From positions 405,551 through 469,550 of the forward strand of contig NZ_JBPUSJ010000002.1 in assembly GCF_051851475.1 (NCBI RefSeq): a DNA stretch of 64,000 nucleotides. Reading direction: 5' to 3'. The notes under the pieces were generated by a model. That model made no database searches and was not told the origin of the DNA. It worked only from the letters and a program-made list of their open reading frames with translations. Shown here one piece after another: positions 54,112-63,502 of this stretch. The position numbers were made by a program, and so were the translations under genes. Numbering within the stretch: the first letter of the stretch is position 1; each line of letters starts with the position of its first letter. This stretch comes from Carboxylicivirga taeanensis. Its GTDB lineage: Bacteria; Bacteroidota; Bacteroidia; Bacteroidales; Marinilabiliaceae.

Positions 54112-56160
54112 ATGACCACTAAACACAAAATCCTTTTATTTCTTCTATGCGTAATCAGTGTCAGTGCCTGGAGCCAGGAAAGCATTGGATTGCTCAGCCG
54201 GCCCATGCCCGATTCAATCATGTTACGCTGGGCGCCTGTCAGTGCCAAAGTGTGGCGCCTGGGCAATCAGTATGGCTACCATGTAAAACGCTATACTTTG
54301 CTGCGTAATAAAAAAATGCTGAAGCAGATTGAGGAGCAGCTGCTGACCGCAGAGCCTTTAAAACCGGCACCTGTTGAACGCTGGGAGCCCTACGCCGATA
54401 ATAAGTATGTAGGCATAGCTGCCGAGTGTATTTATGCATCTGAGTTTAAAGATGTGCCTACGGGCGGGAATCCGCACATGGCCTATAAAAAGTACCAGGA
54501 AGAGCAGCAGCGCTATAGTTTTGCGGTTTATTCGGCCGATCAGTCCTTACAGGCTGCGCAGCTGTCGGGTCTGTATTTTGCTGACAAAACCGCCAAAGCA
54601 GATGAGAAGTACCTCTACCGCGTGTTTATCAATTGCCCCGATTCACTGGCCGTTGATACTGCTTTTGTGTTTACCGGTCAGTCGGCCTATCAGCCATTGC
54701 CTAAACCCATTGCTTTATCGGGGCAGTGGGACGATAAAAAGGTGCAACTGTTGTGGGATATTCAAACACTTAAGCATATTTATAACAGCTATGTGATCGA
54801 AAAATCGTTGGATAGCGGGCACAGTTATGCCTTGTTAGACAGCAATGCTGTGGTGCAGTTTAGCGACGAGGGAGTTGATCCGCGTTTTTCTTATCGAACA
54901 GATACCTTGCCCGATAATAACACCCTGGTTTATTACCGCGTCAGAGGCATTAATGCCTTTGGGCAGATGGGGCCGCCTTCCGATTCTATCTTCGGTACCG
55001 GACAGCTGCCCATTAAAAATGCACCTGTGATTGTCAGTAACGAGGTGATCAATAACCAGTATGTAGAGTTGAAATGGGAGTACCCTGAGGAAATGAATGA
55101 CTATATCACCGGGTTTAAAATTTACCGGGCCGAATCGCCTAAGCGCCGGCACCAGATCATTTTACGTGGCAACGATAGTGCACAGCGTTCATTTATTGAT
55201 TCAACGGCCGATATCAATAATTATTACCGGATTGCTGTTTACAGGGAACAAGAAGAGAAAGTATCGCCCTTAATCACCTATGCTGCGCGTATTGATAGCT
55301 TTCCGCCTGCCCCGCCGCAGATTGCCAGTGCTTTAATTGATAGTGTTGGTCGTGTCACCATTCGCTGGCAACCCAACACCGAGACCGATATGAATGGCTA
55401 TAGGGTGTATGCATCCAATCATCCTGATTATGAATACATGCTGCAAACACCGGCCGTACTTACCGATACAGAGTTTAATGATTCCATCAACATCCGCACC
55501 CTTACCCGCGATATCTATTATAAGGTAAGGGCTGAAGATGTGCGCATGAATCAATCGGCCTTTTCTGAAGAGATTAAGTTAGTACGTCCCGATGTGATAC
55601 CACCGGTGGCTCCTGTGTTGCGGGCGGTCAATGATGCAGAGGGATGGCCTCAGCTTCAGTGGATAAACAGTTCGAGTGCTGATGTGGCCAAACACCATGT
55701 GTACCGCAATGTGCAAAATGATACCATCCAACAATCGTTGAGCAGTTTGCCGTATGATGGGCAGGTGAGGGCCGCCTATACCGATAAAACCGTGGCTGCG
55801 GGCCAAACCTATGTGTACCGGATAGTGGCCGAAGACGAAAGTGGTCTTTTATCGCCGCCATCCAAAACTATGCTGTTCAGGGTACCATCAGGTATAGTGG
55901 AGTCCATTAAGCTCAAGCGCCGTTTACAAACAGATAAAGTGAAGCTGACCTGGGCGGTTGAATCGGATAAAAAAGTGCAGAAGGTACTGGTGTATCGAAG
56001 TGTTAATAATGCCGCAATGCAGCTGTATGGGCATACAACAGATGAGGTGTTCTACGATGATCGCTTAAGTCCTCAAAAAATGTATGAATATGCAATTAAG
56101 GTGATTTACGAAGATGGCAGCTCATCCGCTTTAAGTAAATCCGTTCAAGTGAAAATGTAA
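54112..56160 (+). CDS. Exported fibronectin type III repeat protein
   Basis: 682 residues from the ATG at 54112; a TTG three bases earlier is also in frame but unlikely. After the signal peptide (MTTKHKILLFLLCVISVSAWS) and an N-terminal region with MLRWAPVSAKVWRLGNQYGY (itself Fn3-like), there are about four further Fn3 domains. Their starts and strands read WDDKKVQLLWDIQ, VELKWEYPEEMNDYITGFKI, VTIRWQPNTETDMNGYRVY and VKLTWAVESDKKVQKVLVYR. No T9SS tail is present. TANFOR loci in other Bacteroidota, as I recall them, also contain such Fn3 proteins, so it is probably a structural partner of the system. Confidence 0.8.
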   Translation: MTTKHKILLFLLCVISVSAWSQESIGLLSRPMPDSIMLRWAPVSAKVWRLGNQYGYHVKRYTLLRNKKMLKQIEEQLLTAEPLKPAPVERWEPYADNKYVGIAAECIYASEFKDVPTGGNPHMAYKKYQEEQQRYSFAVYSADQSLQAAQLSGLYFADKTAKADEKYLYRVFINCPDSLAVDTAFVFTGQSAYQPLPKPIALSGQWDDKKVQLLWDIQTLKHIYNSYVIEKSLDSGHSYALLDSNAVVQFSDEGVDPRFSYRTDTLPDNNTLVYYRVRGINAFGQMGPPSDSIFGTGQLPIKNAPVIVSNEVINNQYVELKWEYPEEMNDYITGFKIYRAESPKRRHQIILRGNDSAQRSFIDSTADINNYYRIAVYREQEEKVSPLITYAARIDSFPPAPPQIASALIDSVGRVTIRWQPNTETDMNGYRVYASNHPDYEYMLQTPAVLTDTEFNDSINIRTLTRDIYYKVRAEDVRMNQSAFSEEIKLVRPDVIPPVAPVLRAVNDAEGWPQLQWINSSSADVAKHHVYRNVQNDTIQQSLSSLPYDGQVRAAYTDKTVAAGQTYVYRIVAEDESGLLSPPSKTMLFRVPSGIVESIKLKRRLQTDKVKLTWAVESDKKVQKVLVYRSVNNAAMQLYGHTTDEVFYDDRLSPQKMYEYAIKVIYEDGSSSALSKSVQVKM

Positions 56161-56169
56161 CGCTATTAA

Positions 56170-56452
56170 GAAATTGAAGAGTTCAAGAAAAACAAGAATA
56201 TCAAGAACTCAAGTAAAATAAGAAAATCAAGAAATACAATAACTCAAGAAAAAAAAGAATTCAATAAAATCAAGAATGACAAGAACTCAAGAAATACAAG
56301 AACTCAAGCAAATCAATAATTCAAGCAAAACAAGTCTTTTACTCTTGGATCTTGAATACTTGGATCTTGATTTCTTGAACTCTTGGAACTTGTTTTTTTG
56401 AGCTTTTGGATCTTGAACTCTTGGATCTTGATTTTCTTGAAACTTAAAAATC
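56170..56452. repeat. TTGAnnnn palindromic repeat array 4
   Basis: CAAGA/CAAGAACT units to about 56330, then CTTGGAT/CTTGA units to 56452, with the apex AAACAAGTC followed by TTTTACTCTTGG. Same orientation and design as arrays 1-3, some 11 kb away, again just ahead of a gene of the same locus (start 56463). Confidence 0.85.
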
Positions 56453-56462
56453 TACATTATTA

Positions 56463-58205
56463 ATGATCAACCTATCCCTTCGTGGCCTTGGCATCACCCT
56501 GCTGGCTTTGCTATGGCCCGTCCTTATGTACTCTCAGGATATTGAGCAGGTGGTAAAAGCACCGGTTTTAACTGGTAATGGTGGTATCTCGTTGAGCCAG
56601 ATTGCTCAACATTCACCAGACTCCCTGGCTCGTGTCACGCCTTATTCCTATTATTTGTCGGGTAACATGAACTTTCGATTGTTTGGTGTGGTGGATGTGC
56701 CAATGTCAATGGCATACACCAATAACCAAACAACGGCTAACATGACCATGCCCTTTAATCGCTTTTCACTGGCACCTTCTTATAAGTGGATTCGTACCTA
56801 TATGGGGTATGCCTCAATGTCTTTTTCGCCATATACGCTGTCGGGGCATGAGTTTTTTGGTGGTGGTGTTGAGCTGACACCTAATGAGAAAATTGAGATT
56901 GCTGCTATGTACGGTCGCCTGAGGAGGGCTGTTGAGCCGGATTCATTAGGAATGAATACTGCTTATCGCAGGATGGGTGGCGCTGTTAAGTTTGGCTATA
57001 AGACGGATAAGTTGCAGGTGATGGTTAACGTACTCAAGGCTAAGGATGATGCCCACTCACTTGGATTTACAGAGAAGGACAGTAGCTACATTGCACCACA
57101 GGAGAATCTGGCAGGAAGTATCTCATTGGCATTGCAGCTTAAATATAACCTTACCCTGCATGGAGAATATGGTGTAAGTGCAATCAATCGGGATGTAAGT
57201 CGCGCTGATACGGTAGGTGGCTTTGGCAACCGTTTGTTTAACACTTACGGTGATGTGGCAGTTTATCATGCTATTAAAGCGGGTATTACACAAAGTTCTG
57301 AATTAGGACAGATTGGGGCTACCTATGAACGCATAGCGCCAAACTATACCACTTTTGGGGCCTATTACTTTACAAACGATTATGAGAACATCACCTTTAA
57401 TGTGGCCTCGTCATTAATCAGGTGGCTGAACTGGACTGTTGATGCCGGATTTCAGAGGGATAATTTGCAAAAACAGAAGGTAAATGGGAGTAAGCGGGTC
57501 ATACTATCTGCCAGTGCTACAGCTGCATTGTCAAAAAAGCTTACGCTCGGTCTCAACTACTCCAATGTGCAGTCGTATGTGCATGTTAAAGATATTTATG
57601 ACCAAATAAACCAGACCAATGAATTTGAAAATCTGGATACATTAAGCTTTACACAATTGAATATGTCGACTTCTGCAAATCTGGGGTATGCCATCCGCAG
57701 TAGTAAAACACACCGCCAGAATATTAACATTGGTTTTACCTATCAGGAAGCCTCAGAACAGCAAAGCGACGACAAGCGCTATTTGGGTAATCGGATAACT
57801 AATGCTATGTTGGCTTACCAGTTTTCGCTCATCCCATCAAGATTGAACATTGCAGCCGGAATTAATCATAACCAAAATACAACCCGTGAATCAAATATGC
57901 AGGTGTTAAGCTACAACCTATCGGTGCAAAAAGCTTTTTTCCAAAACCTGAAAACGGCATTAATCACCACCTACAGTAATTCATTTAACAGCGAGCAGAA
58001 TTTATCAGATGTGGTCAATATACGACTAACGGCAGGTTACAGGTTAAAGAAGCGGCACTCGTTCAACCTGAGTCTGGCCATGCTCGACAATAAAAGTATC
58101 AGCCGACACATCCGTCAATATTCCGCCAATCTAAACTACAATTACGTGTTTGATTTTAATTTGAAACGAATTAATAAGCAAACAAAGTTTGAAGGGCATT
58201 TTTAG
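56463..58205 (+). CDS. Outer-membrane beta-barrel protein, last gene of the surface locus
   Basis: 580 residues. A signal peptide (about 1-26, ending PVLMYSQ) is followed by amphipathic strands throughout (for example FGAYYFTNDYENITFNVASS, HSFNLSLAMLDNK) and an end rich in Asn/Tyr/Phe. A barrel of 16 or more strands is likely. No TonB box, plug or T9SS tail is evident. Given its position it could be the outer-membrane conduit or anchor for the giant proteins upstream; this is inference. Closed by a terminator at 58245. Confidence 0.78.
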   Translation: MINLSLRGLGITLLALLWPVLMYSQDIEQVVKAPVLTGNGGISLSQIAQHSPDSLARVTPYSYYLSGNMNFRLFGVVDVPMSMAYTNNQTTANMTMPFNRFSLAPSYKWIRTYMGYASMSFSPYTLSGHEFFGGGVELTPNEKIEIAAMYGRLRRAVEPDSLGMNTAYRRMGGAVKFGYKTDKLQVMVNVLKAKDDAHSLGFTEKDSSYIAPQENLAGSISLALQLKYNLTLHGEYGVSAINRDVSRADTVGGFGNRLFNTYGDVAVYHAIKAGITQSSELGQIGATYERIAPNYTTFGAYYFTNDYENITFNVASSLIRWLNWTVDAGFQRDNLQKQKVNGSKRVILSASATAALSKKLTLGLNYSNVQSYVHVKDIYDQINQTNEFENLDTLSFTQLNMSTSANLGYAIRSSKTHRQNINIGFTYQEASEQQSDDKRYLGNRITNAMLAYQFSLIPSRLNIAAGINHNQNTTRESNMQVLSYNLSVQKAFFQNLKTALITTYSNSFNSEQNLSDVVNIRLTAGYRLKKRHSFNLSLAMLDNKSISRHIRQYSANLNYNYVFDFNLKRINKQTKFEGHF

Positions 58206-58244
58206 GAAGCCATTTTCCAAATTAGCGTCAATAATAGGCGAAAT

Positions 58245-58281
58245 AGAGGTTAATCTTAATTGGTTAACCTCTTTTGTTTTT
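58245..58281 (+). terminator. Terminator of the surface locus
   Basis: AGAGGTTAA / TTAACCTCT (58245-58253 and 58264-58272) followed by TTTGTTTTT, 40 bases after the stop of the barrel gene. Confidence 0.88.
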
Positions 58282-58307
58282 AGTCGATCTAATCGGAGTC
58301 ATGCCTT

Positions 58308-58487
58308 TTATGCATGCTCAGCAAAGGTGTAACGGGGCATATGAACCGTCAGGTTTTTCGTTATCCGGCAAATATCTGCCAGTCCTCTGAGGTAGCTGTT
58401 AAAGCGTTGACTACTTGATATTGACAATGTGCGATTTTTTGGGAGTACTTCAGGATATTCCGCATACTTGCTTAAATTGTATCTGAT
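58308..58487 (-). pseudogene. Remnant of a Bacteroidota tyrosine recombinase
   Basis: A stop-bounded minus-strand frame of 59 codons without start. It contains KYAEYPEVLP, QRFNSYLRGLADICRITKNL and TVHMPRYTFAEHA. This is unmistakably the stretch around the second catalytic Arg of conjugative-transposon-type integrases, which usually read like NSYLKEIADICGINKNLTFH followed by MARHTFA. The catalytic His of the HxxR box is kept, the RH pair has become RY, and the frame stops 4 codons later, so the Tyr-bearing end is gone. It belongs to a different recombinase subgroup than the intact integrase at 26760. Confidence 0.82.
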
Positions 58488-58510
58488 CTATGTTGTGGTA
58501 GATTGTTCGT

Positions 58511-58549
58511 AAAAAAAAAAGCCCCACAATCTTTCGATTATGGGGCTTT
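58511..58549 (-). terminator. Terminator of the BamA/TamA-like gene
   Basis: On the minus strand AAAGCCCCA-AATC pairs with GATT-TGGGGCTTT (58518-58549, one mismatch) and is followed by a run of ten T (58511-58520). Confidence 0.88.
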
Positions 58550-58744
58550 GTGTGCCCAGTTAAAGACTTGAATAAAAAAGATGGACCAAAGGCTTTTGTT
58601 AGATATGTGTACGAGTTCAGATACTTGTTGTAGTAAAGAGTAAAATAATAAACAATTAATAATCAGTTTGTTTTAAGCGCTTGCTCATGAAAAATGGTAT
58701 TTAGTTATAACCATAAGATGGGGAATAATATTTCATGTACTTGT

Positions 58745-59896
58745 TTAGAAGGCTTCAGTCATATTGAAATAAATCAAGGTTTGTTTATCGTGAGAATCCC
58801 GCCCAACATCCAAACGGAAGTTCATACGGGGTTGCAATTCTATTCGTAAACCAGCACCGTAATTAGGAAGAATAACAGACCACTTGTTGATATCGGGTGC
58901 GATAGCTCCTGCGCCTGACCAGATGGCAAAACCAAGCTTAGAAGCTAGATGGCGTAACTTGGTAGCATCCCCGAAATTAAACATATGCCTGTATTCAATT
59001 ATGCCACTGGCCGAATGCCTGTCGCGGTATTGTCCAGCGTAATACCCTCGCAAATCAAAAGGAGAACCAAGCATGGATAGTTCTGTTATTGGTACCTTAC
59101 CGCTTGTGAAATTTCCATTGATCATCCAGGCTAGTATTTTACGCTCACCAATAAATTTAAGTTGTTTAAATTGTCTATAGTCCATTTTAAAAGAACTAAA
59201 GCTTGATGAACTTCCTAATATTGTTGAATAGAAGGTGCCAGTCAACTGCAGAAATAGCCCGGAGTAAGCATTAGCAGGTACATCACGTGTATCAAAGCTC
59301 ATATTAAAACCTATCCCTATATTATTAATTTTTAGTCCGGTTGAGTCTCCGCCTTGATTAATATAATCCTTATCATTAATAATTCCTTCGCTGGGATCTT
59401 TCATGTACTTGTGAGCAACATCAAATGAACCTCCAATAAATAATGGTGAGTCTTTATATCTGAACATCAGGATAGGATTAACTTTCATTTGCACACTTCT
59501 ATATTCAGTAGAATCTCGGTCCCTTATTCTTTCAGAATTCGTCTTATAACCAACACCATAATAATTATCAAAGGCACTTCCGACTAGTGCTTTCCCAAAT
59601 ATTCGAAATCGATCGTTATTATAAAATAACTGGGGCTTTATAATTAAAGTGCCACCGCCTGAAGTCATATAGGCAAATGAAACAGGTAATACAGAGCGCT
59701 TTAATAAAGAGTCTGCCGGACTAGTAGAGAAGGTGAATAGAGCACTACCACCAAGTACTATTCCATAGTCTGGGGTGTAACCTGGACCACCTAATATACT
59801 GAAGCGTAAGTTCTTTCGGACTTTTGTGCTATCGCTTGCTTGTGCGTTTCCTAGGTGGAAAATACACATAATACATAGAAGAATTTTAACTCTCAT
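58745..59896 (-). CDS. BamA/TamA-type outer-membrane surface antigen protein
   Basis: 383 residues from the ATG at 59896, which begins the signal peptide MRVKILLCIMCIFHLGNAQA. The frame extends to 59938, but the -7 element is only just beyond that and supports the shorter start. The mature part is a 16-strand-type barrel with family features: GGPGYTPDYGIVLGGSALF near the start, the strand LGSPFDLRGYYAGQYRDR carrying the xRGY motif of the Omp85 lid-lock loop, and the end DVGRDSHDKQTLIYFNMTEAF. POTRA domains are absent, so it is one of the short Omp85-like proteins common in Bacteroidota, not the essential BamA. Role unknown, perhaps protein or lipid insertion. Confidence 0.88.
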   Translation of the reverse strand: MRVKILLCIMCIFHLGNAQASDSTKVRKNLRFSILGGPGYTPDYGIVLGGSALFTFSTSPADSLLKRSVLPVSFAYMTSGGGTLIIKPQLFYNNDRFRIFGKALVGSAFDNYYGVGYKTNSERIRDRDSTEYRSVQMKVNPILMFRYKDSPLFIGGSFDVAHKYMKDPSEGIINDKDYINQGGDSTGLKINNIGIGFNMSFDTRDVPANAYSGLFLQLTGTFYSTILGSSSSFSSFKMDYRQFKQLKFIGERKILAWMINGNFTSGKVPITELSMLGSPFDLRGYYAGQYRDRHSASGIIEYRHMFNFGDATKLRHLASKLGFAIWSGAGAIAPDINKWSVILPNYGAGLRIELQPRMNFRLDVGRDSHDKQTLIYFNMTEAF

Positions 59897-59939
59897 GGTT
59901 AGATTTGAGTAATGAGGATTAACAATTGCTGTGAACATC

Positions 59940-59969
59940 CAAAAATAGTAGTGCCGGAGGCAGCTTCAA
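59940..59969 (-). promoter_or_regulatory. Promoter of the BamA/TamA-like gene
   Basis: Minus-strand TTG (59967-59969) and TATTTTTG (59940-59947) are 19 bases apart; the ATG is 43 bases downstream of the -7 element. Confidence 0.7.
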
Positions 59970-60685
59970 AGATGCAGAATGCGGTGATCAGATGCAGTTC
60001 TCACATTACCACAGCCTAAAGTTCTAAAGGTAACTAAAAGACAAATAAAACGCTTTTTTCAAAATGAGCAATACTTTTATTTAATTGTTTCAATAACTTA
60101 TTAATCAATACTTACGAGGCAACAGAAGTTAACCATGGTTTAATTTTACTGCCATTTGGTAAAAGGATTTGTATTGTTCTTATTGATATTGAAAGACTAA
60201 ACATATATACACTTGGTAAAATAACTTTTGAAGTTGTTAGTAAGCCTATCGATATCAAATAGCATTGAGTAGTTTTATTATTTGTTGCAATATTTCTTAT
60301 TTAAACTCTCCTTTAAATGATTTAGTCATAGATGGACTGCTTTCCTTTGTATATCATGTCTTTTTATATTTGAGATTCTTTATATTTTCATTGAACAATA
60401 TATACAATAATTTTGTTCTAAACAGCACATAATATTATACTATGTGTATTCTGTATGTATTATGTTCTATTAATTTAGATGTGCGAAGGGTTTGTATTTA
60501 TTGAGTTTTAATGCTTGCAAAACTAGCTCAGAATGACAAAAAAGTATTGTGGGAAATGCTCGTACAATATTTTTTCCTTGACTATTAATGCGACTAGTAT
60601 GCACCTAAATATAGGTGCAAGATGGAACTAATCTATTTTGCATCGCAATGACTTTAGTCTTTTGATAGTCAGTTAATCAAATTTA
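59970..60685. other. Long AT-rich spacer without genes
   Basis: About 700 bases between divergent genes. No coding frame, repeat or RNA gene is recognisable. Its right end carries the promoter of the LuxR-type regulator. Confidence 0.5.
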
Positions 60686-60717
60686 TTTTGTATTGAATGT
60701 ACTGATTAATACCTTTG
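60686..60717 (+). promoter_or_regulatory. Promoter of the LuxR/MalT-like regulator gene
   Basis: TTTTG (60686-60690) and TACCTTTG (60710-60717) are separated by 19 bases; the ATG follows 34 bases later. Confidence 0.7.
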
Positions 60718-60751
60718 ATTTTTAGCTTTTAACGACCTAATTTTTTGAAAT

Positions 60752-63391
60752 ATGGATATTCTAAAAACCAGATTCCATAGACCTCCAATTGGAACAAAAA
60801 TAATTTTCAGAGAGAGAATTATTAATAGATTAAACCAATGTTCCGAGAAGTCTTTGATTCTAGTTTCCGCGCCTGCCGGGTATGGTAAATCTACTGTTGT
60901 CAGTCAATGGCTTGAGGTACAAGATAAGCCTTATTCGTGGCTTTCTCTCGATGAGATTTTTAATAGTTTCACTGTATTCTTAGAATATTTAAGCATTGCA
61001 TTTGCCCGTTTTCGGCCTTCGGAGGATAAGCGGATTTATGATTTTGTAGAGGCATCATCTGTTTTAAGTCCACAAGCGATTGCTGAGAGTATTTGTAATT
61101 ATTTGAGTGAGAATACTGACCCGGGGATATTGGTGTTGGATGATTATAGTAAAATTAAGAATCCTGACGTTCATGAATTGATTGATAATTTTTTAATTAA
61201 TAGGCCTGTAAATAAGCAGCTTGTTATAATTACGCGCTACGATCCTCCTTTATTGTTAAAGCAACTTAGGCTGTACGGAAATCTTGCTGAAATTAGAATG
61301 GCTGACTTGACAGTCGATACGCAAGAATTTCAATGCTTGTTAAAAAATCATAATAAGCAATTAAGCGCGAGTGATTCCCTTGTTTTGGATCGGTCTGAAG
61401 GCTGGATTCTAGGTATTTCTATGCTTTTTCAAATTGCTAACACGGGCAAGAAAAATGTGGAGCATGTTTTGACGACCGATATGTTGACCGATTTAGATTT
61501 TTTACTTGGAGAATATTTGTCACAACTACCGGAGAGTTTCTCCGAACCACTTCTCCTGGCAAGTATTTGTGAGCGGTTTAACGAGGAGCTTTTAGAAGGA
61601 CTATTTCAAACCTACTTATCACAAAGGGTTAATGTTTCTGAATTTATTGCCAAATTGAAGAAGTACAATCTTTTTATTATCTCCGAGGATGATAGCGAGG
61701 AATGGTATCGGTTTCACCATTTGTTTAGTAAAGTACTAAGGGGACAGCAAAAAAGAACAGCTACTTATAATACAGAAAAGGCATTACTTTTTATTAGTGA
61801 ATGGTTTGCCAATAATGGGTATATTGAAGAAGCTATTGCGTATGTTATTCGTATGGGAGATTTAGAAACTGCATCATACCTCGTTAACCATCATCGTAGA
61901 GCGATGTTTAATAAGGGACAATGGTGGAGGATAAAAGCATGGCTGGATCTATTGCCAGATGATCTGATTCGAATCAAACCTGCTTTGTTAATTGCCCATG
62001 TATGGGTGCTTGAAAACTTTTGGGATTTATCGGATACTCATAATGCCCTATTTTTGCTCGGGCGTATTATGGAAAAAGGGGCAGGAAATTTGGAAACATC
62101 GGAATATTACTTCCATTTAAGCTTTCATAAGTTGTTTTTTCATTCTTCTCCAAGTGAAGCACTTAAATATGCCAATAAATCGAAAGCCCTTTATGAGGAT
62201 GGCGAGATGCTGGGAGCCAGACGTGAAATGGTTATCGTTTTTTCTATGCAAATGTTGGGACAGAAAAGTGAGGCGATCAAAATGCTGGAAGATACAGAAA
62301 GGAACTATAGCCCCGGTAAAGTTATGTACTTACGTTCTTTTTCTTCCCGCCTGTTTATTTTACTTCTTTCAGGTGATTTTCTTGAGGCTAAGAAGGTGAG
62401 TCAACGTTTTACCTATATTGTACAAAACACATATCGCTATTTAGAAGGTTGGAGTGTTTATTTGGCAGCAAATGTCGATTTTCAACAGTTCGATCCTCAA
62501 GGCACTCTTGATTCACTTAAAAAGGCTCGACATTATGAAGGAGCGATGGATTGGCGCGGATACATGGATTGTTATTCAGCGTTATGCCTCTGTTACGTTC
62601 TAGTCAATGACATTGAATCAGCAAATGATGCTTTATTAAGGATGAAAACAAAGCAGGGGCAAATTAAAGGAGGACTTTTTGCCCATATCTATACTTCGAC
62701 TCAAATGAGAATCTGTTGGCTACTGGGGGAGTCTCAAAAGGCCTTGGATTGGGCGATCCAGAATTTGGAACTGAAAATGAATGCTGTTGACCCTGTTTTT
62801 ACGATTGAAGTCCCGGCCTTAACTCGTATCCGGATACTTATCACTTTTGGAAATAGTGAACAACTACAATGTGGATTAAACATGTTGGAATCTTTTGAGA
62901 ACCTACTGCATAGTGTTTACAATTCTTATAATGATATTGATATTTTATTATTGAAGGCACTAGGTCATATGCGTATGGGAGTTGAGAATCAAATTAATAT
63001 CTTTCTGAAGAAAGCGTATGACGTGTATAGCAAACAGCGAATTACAAGACCGTTTAGGGAGTTTATGATGGTAGCACCAAATATTTTCCATGGAGATGTT
63101 GATGTTCCCCTGACTTTGCAATCCATTATTTCAGTCAATCCAAAATCAACTCAAAAACTTAAGGTTTTTTCCAAAGATAAAGGCTATGGCTCAGAAGAGC
63201 TTACTCAACGTGAACAGGAGATTGTTCGATTAATCTGCAAGGGACTTAGAAATAAAGAAATTGCTGAACAATTGCATATCTCTACCACTACTGTTAAAAC
63301 GCATCTTACCAATATATACGGGAAGCTTAATGTTCGTAATCGTACTTCCTTGATAAGTGTGATGCAGGAAACTGACCAATATTCATTTTGA
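60752..63391 (+). CDS. MalT-like LuxR-family transcriptional regulator (STAND ATPase)
   Basis: 879 residues in the MalT layout. An N-terminal STAND ATPase domain has the P-loop SAPAGYGKST (about residues 39-48) and a Walker B-like ILVLDDYSKI (about 128-137). A winged-helix region and a long helical TPR-like sensor region (about 340-800) follow. The C-terminal LuxR-type helix-turn-helix (about 812-872) reads LTQREQEIVRLICKGLRNKE and TTTVKTHLTNIYGKLNVRNR. MalT binds maltotriose and ATP, oligomerises and activates transcription; the inducer here is unknown. It has a good promoter of its own and no close partner gene, so its targets cannot be inferred from position. Proteins of this class are less common in Bacteroidota than in Proteobacteria. 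Confidence 0.93.
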   Translation: MDILKTRFHRPPIGTKIIFRERIINRLNQCSEKSLILVSAPAGYGKSTVVSQWLEVQDKPYSWLSLDEIFNSFTVFLEYLSIAFARFRPSEDKRIYDFVEASSVLSPQAIAESICNYLSENTDPGILVLDDYSKIKNPDVHELIDNFLINRPVNKQLVIITRYDPPLLLKQLRLYGNLAEIRMADLTVDTQEFQCLLKNHNKQLSASDSLVLDRSEGWILGISMLFQIANTGKKNVEHVLTTDMLTDLDFLLGEYLSQLPESFSEPLLLASICERFNEELLEGLFQTYLSQRVNVSEFIAKLKKYNLFIISEDDSEEWYRFHHLFSKVLRGQQKRTATYNTEKALLFISEWFANNGYIEEAIAYVIRMGDLETASYLVNHHRRAMFNKGQWWRIKAWLDLLPDDLIRIKPALLIAHVWVLENFWDLSDTHNALFLLGRIMEKGAGNLETSEYYFHLSFHKLFFHSSPSEALKYANKSKALYEDGEMLGARREMVIVFSMQMLGQKSEAIKMLEDTERNYSPGKVMYLRSFSSRLFILLLSGDFLEAKKVSQRFTYIVQNTYRYLEGWSVYLAANVDFQQFDPQGTLDSLKKARHYEGAMDWRGYMDCYSALCLCYVLVNDIESANDALLRMKTKQGQIKGGLFAHIYTSTQMRICWLLGESQKALDWAIQNLELKMNAVDPVFTIEVPALTRIRILITFGNSEQLQCGLNMLESFENLLHSVYNSYNDIDILLLKALGHMRMGVENQINIFLKKAYDVYSKQRITRPFREFMMVAPNIFHGDVDVPLTLQSIISVNPKSTQKLKVFSKDKGYGSEELTQREQEIVRLICKGLRNKEIAEQLHISTTTVKTHLTNIYGKLNVRNRTSLISVMQETDQYSF

Positions 63392-63502
63392 TAGTGTTGG
63401 TTTAGGAGTAAGGCAATAGCTTCCGTTATATAATTGTGTCTTACTAAGACAATCGACTTAAGTCGTTTTAATAACTACTATACAATGCATTTGATAATGA
63501 GT

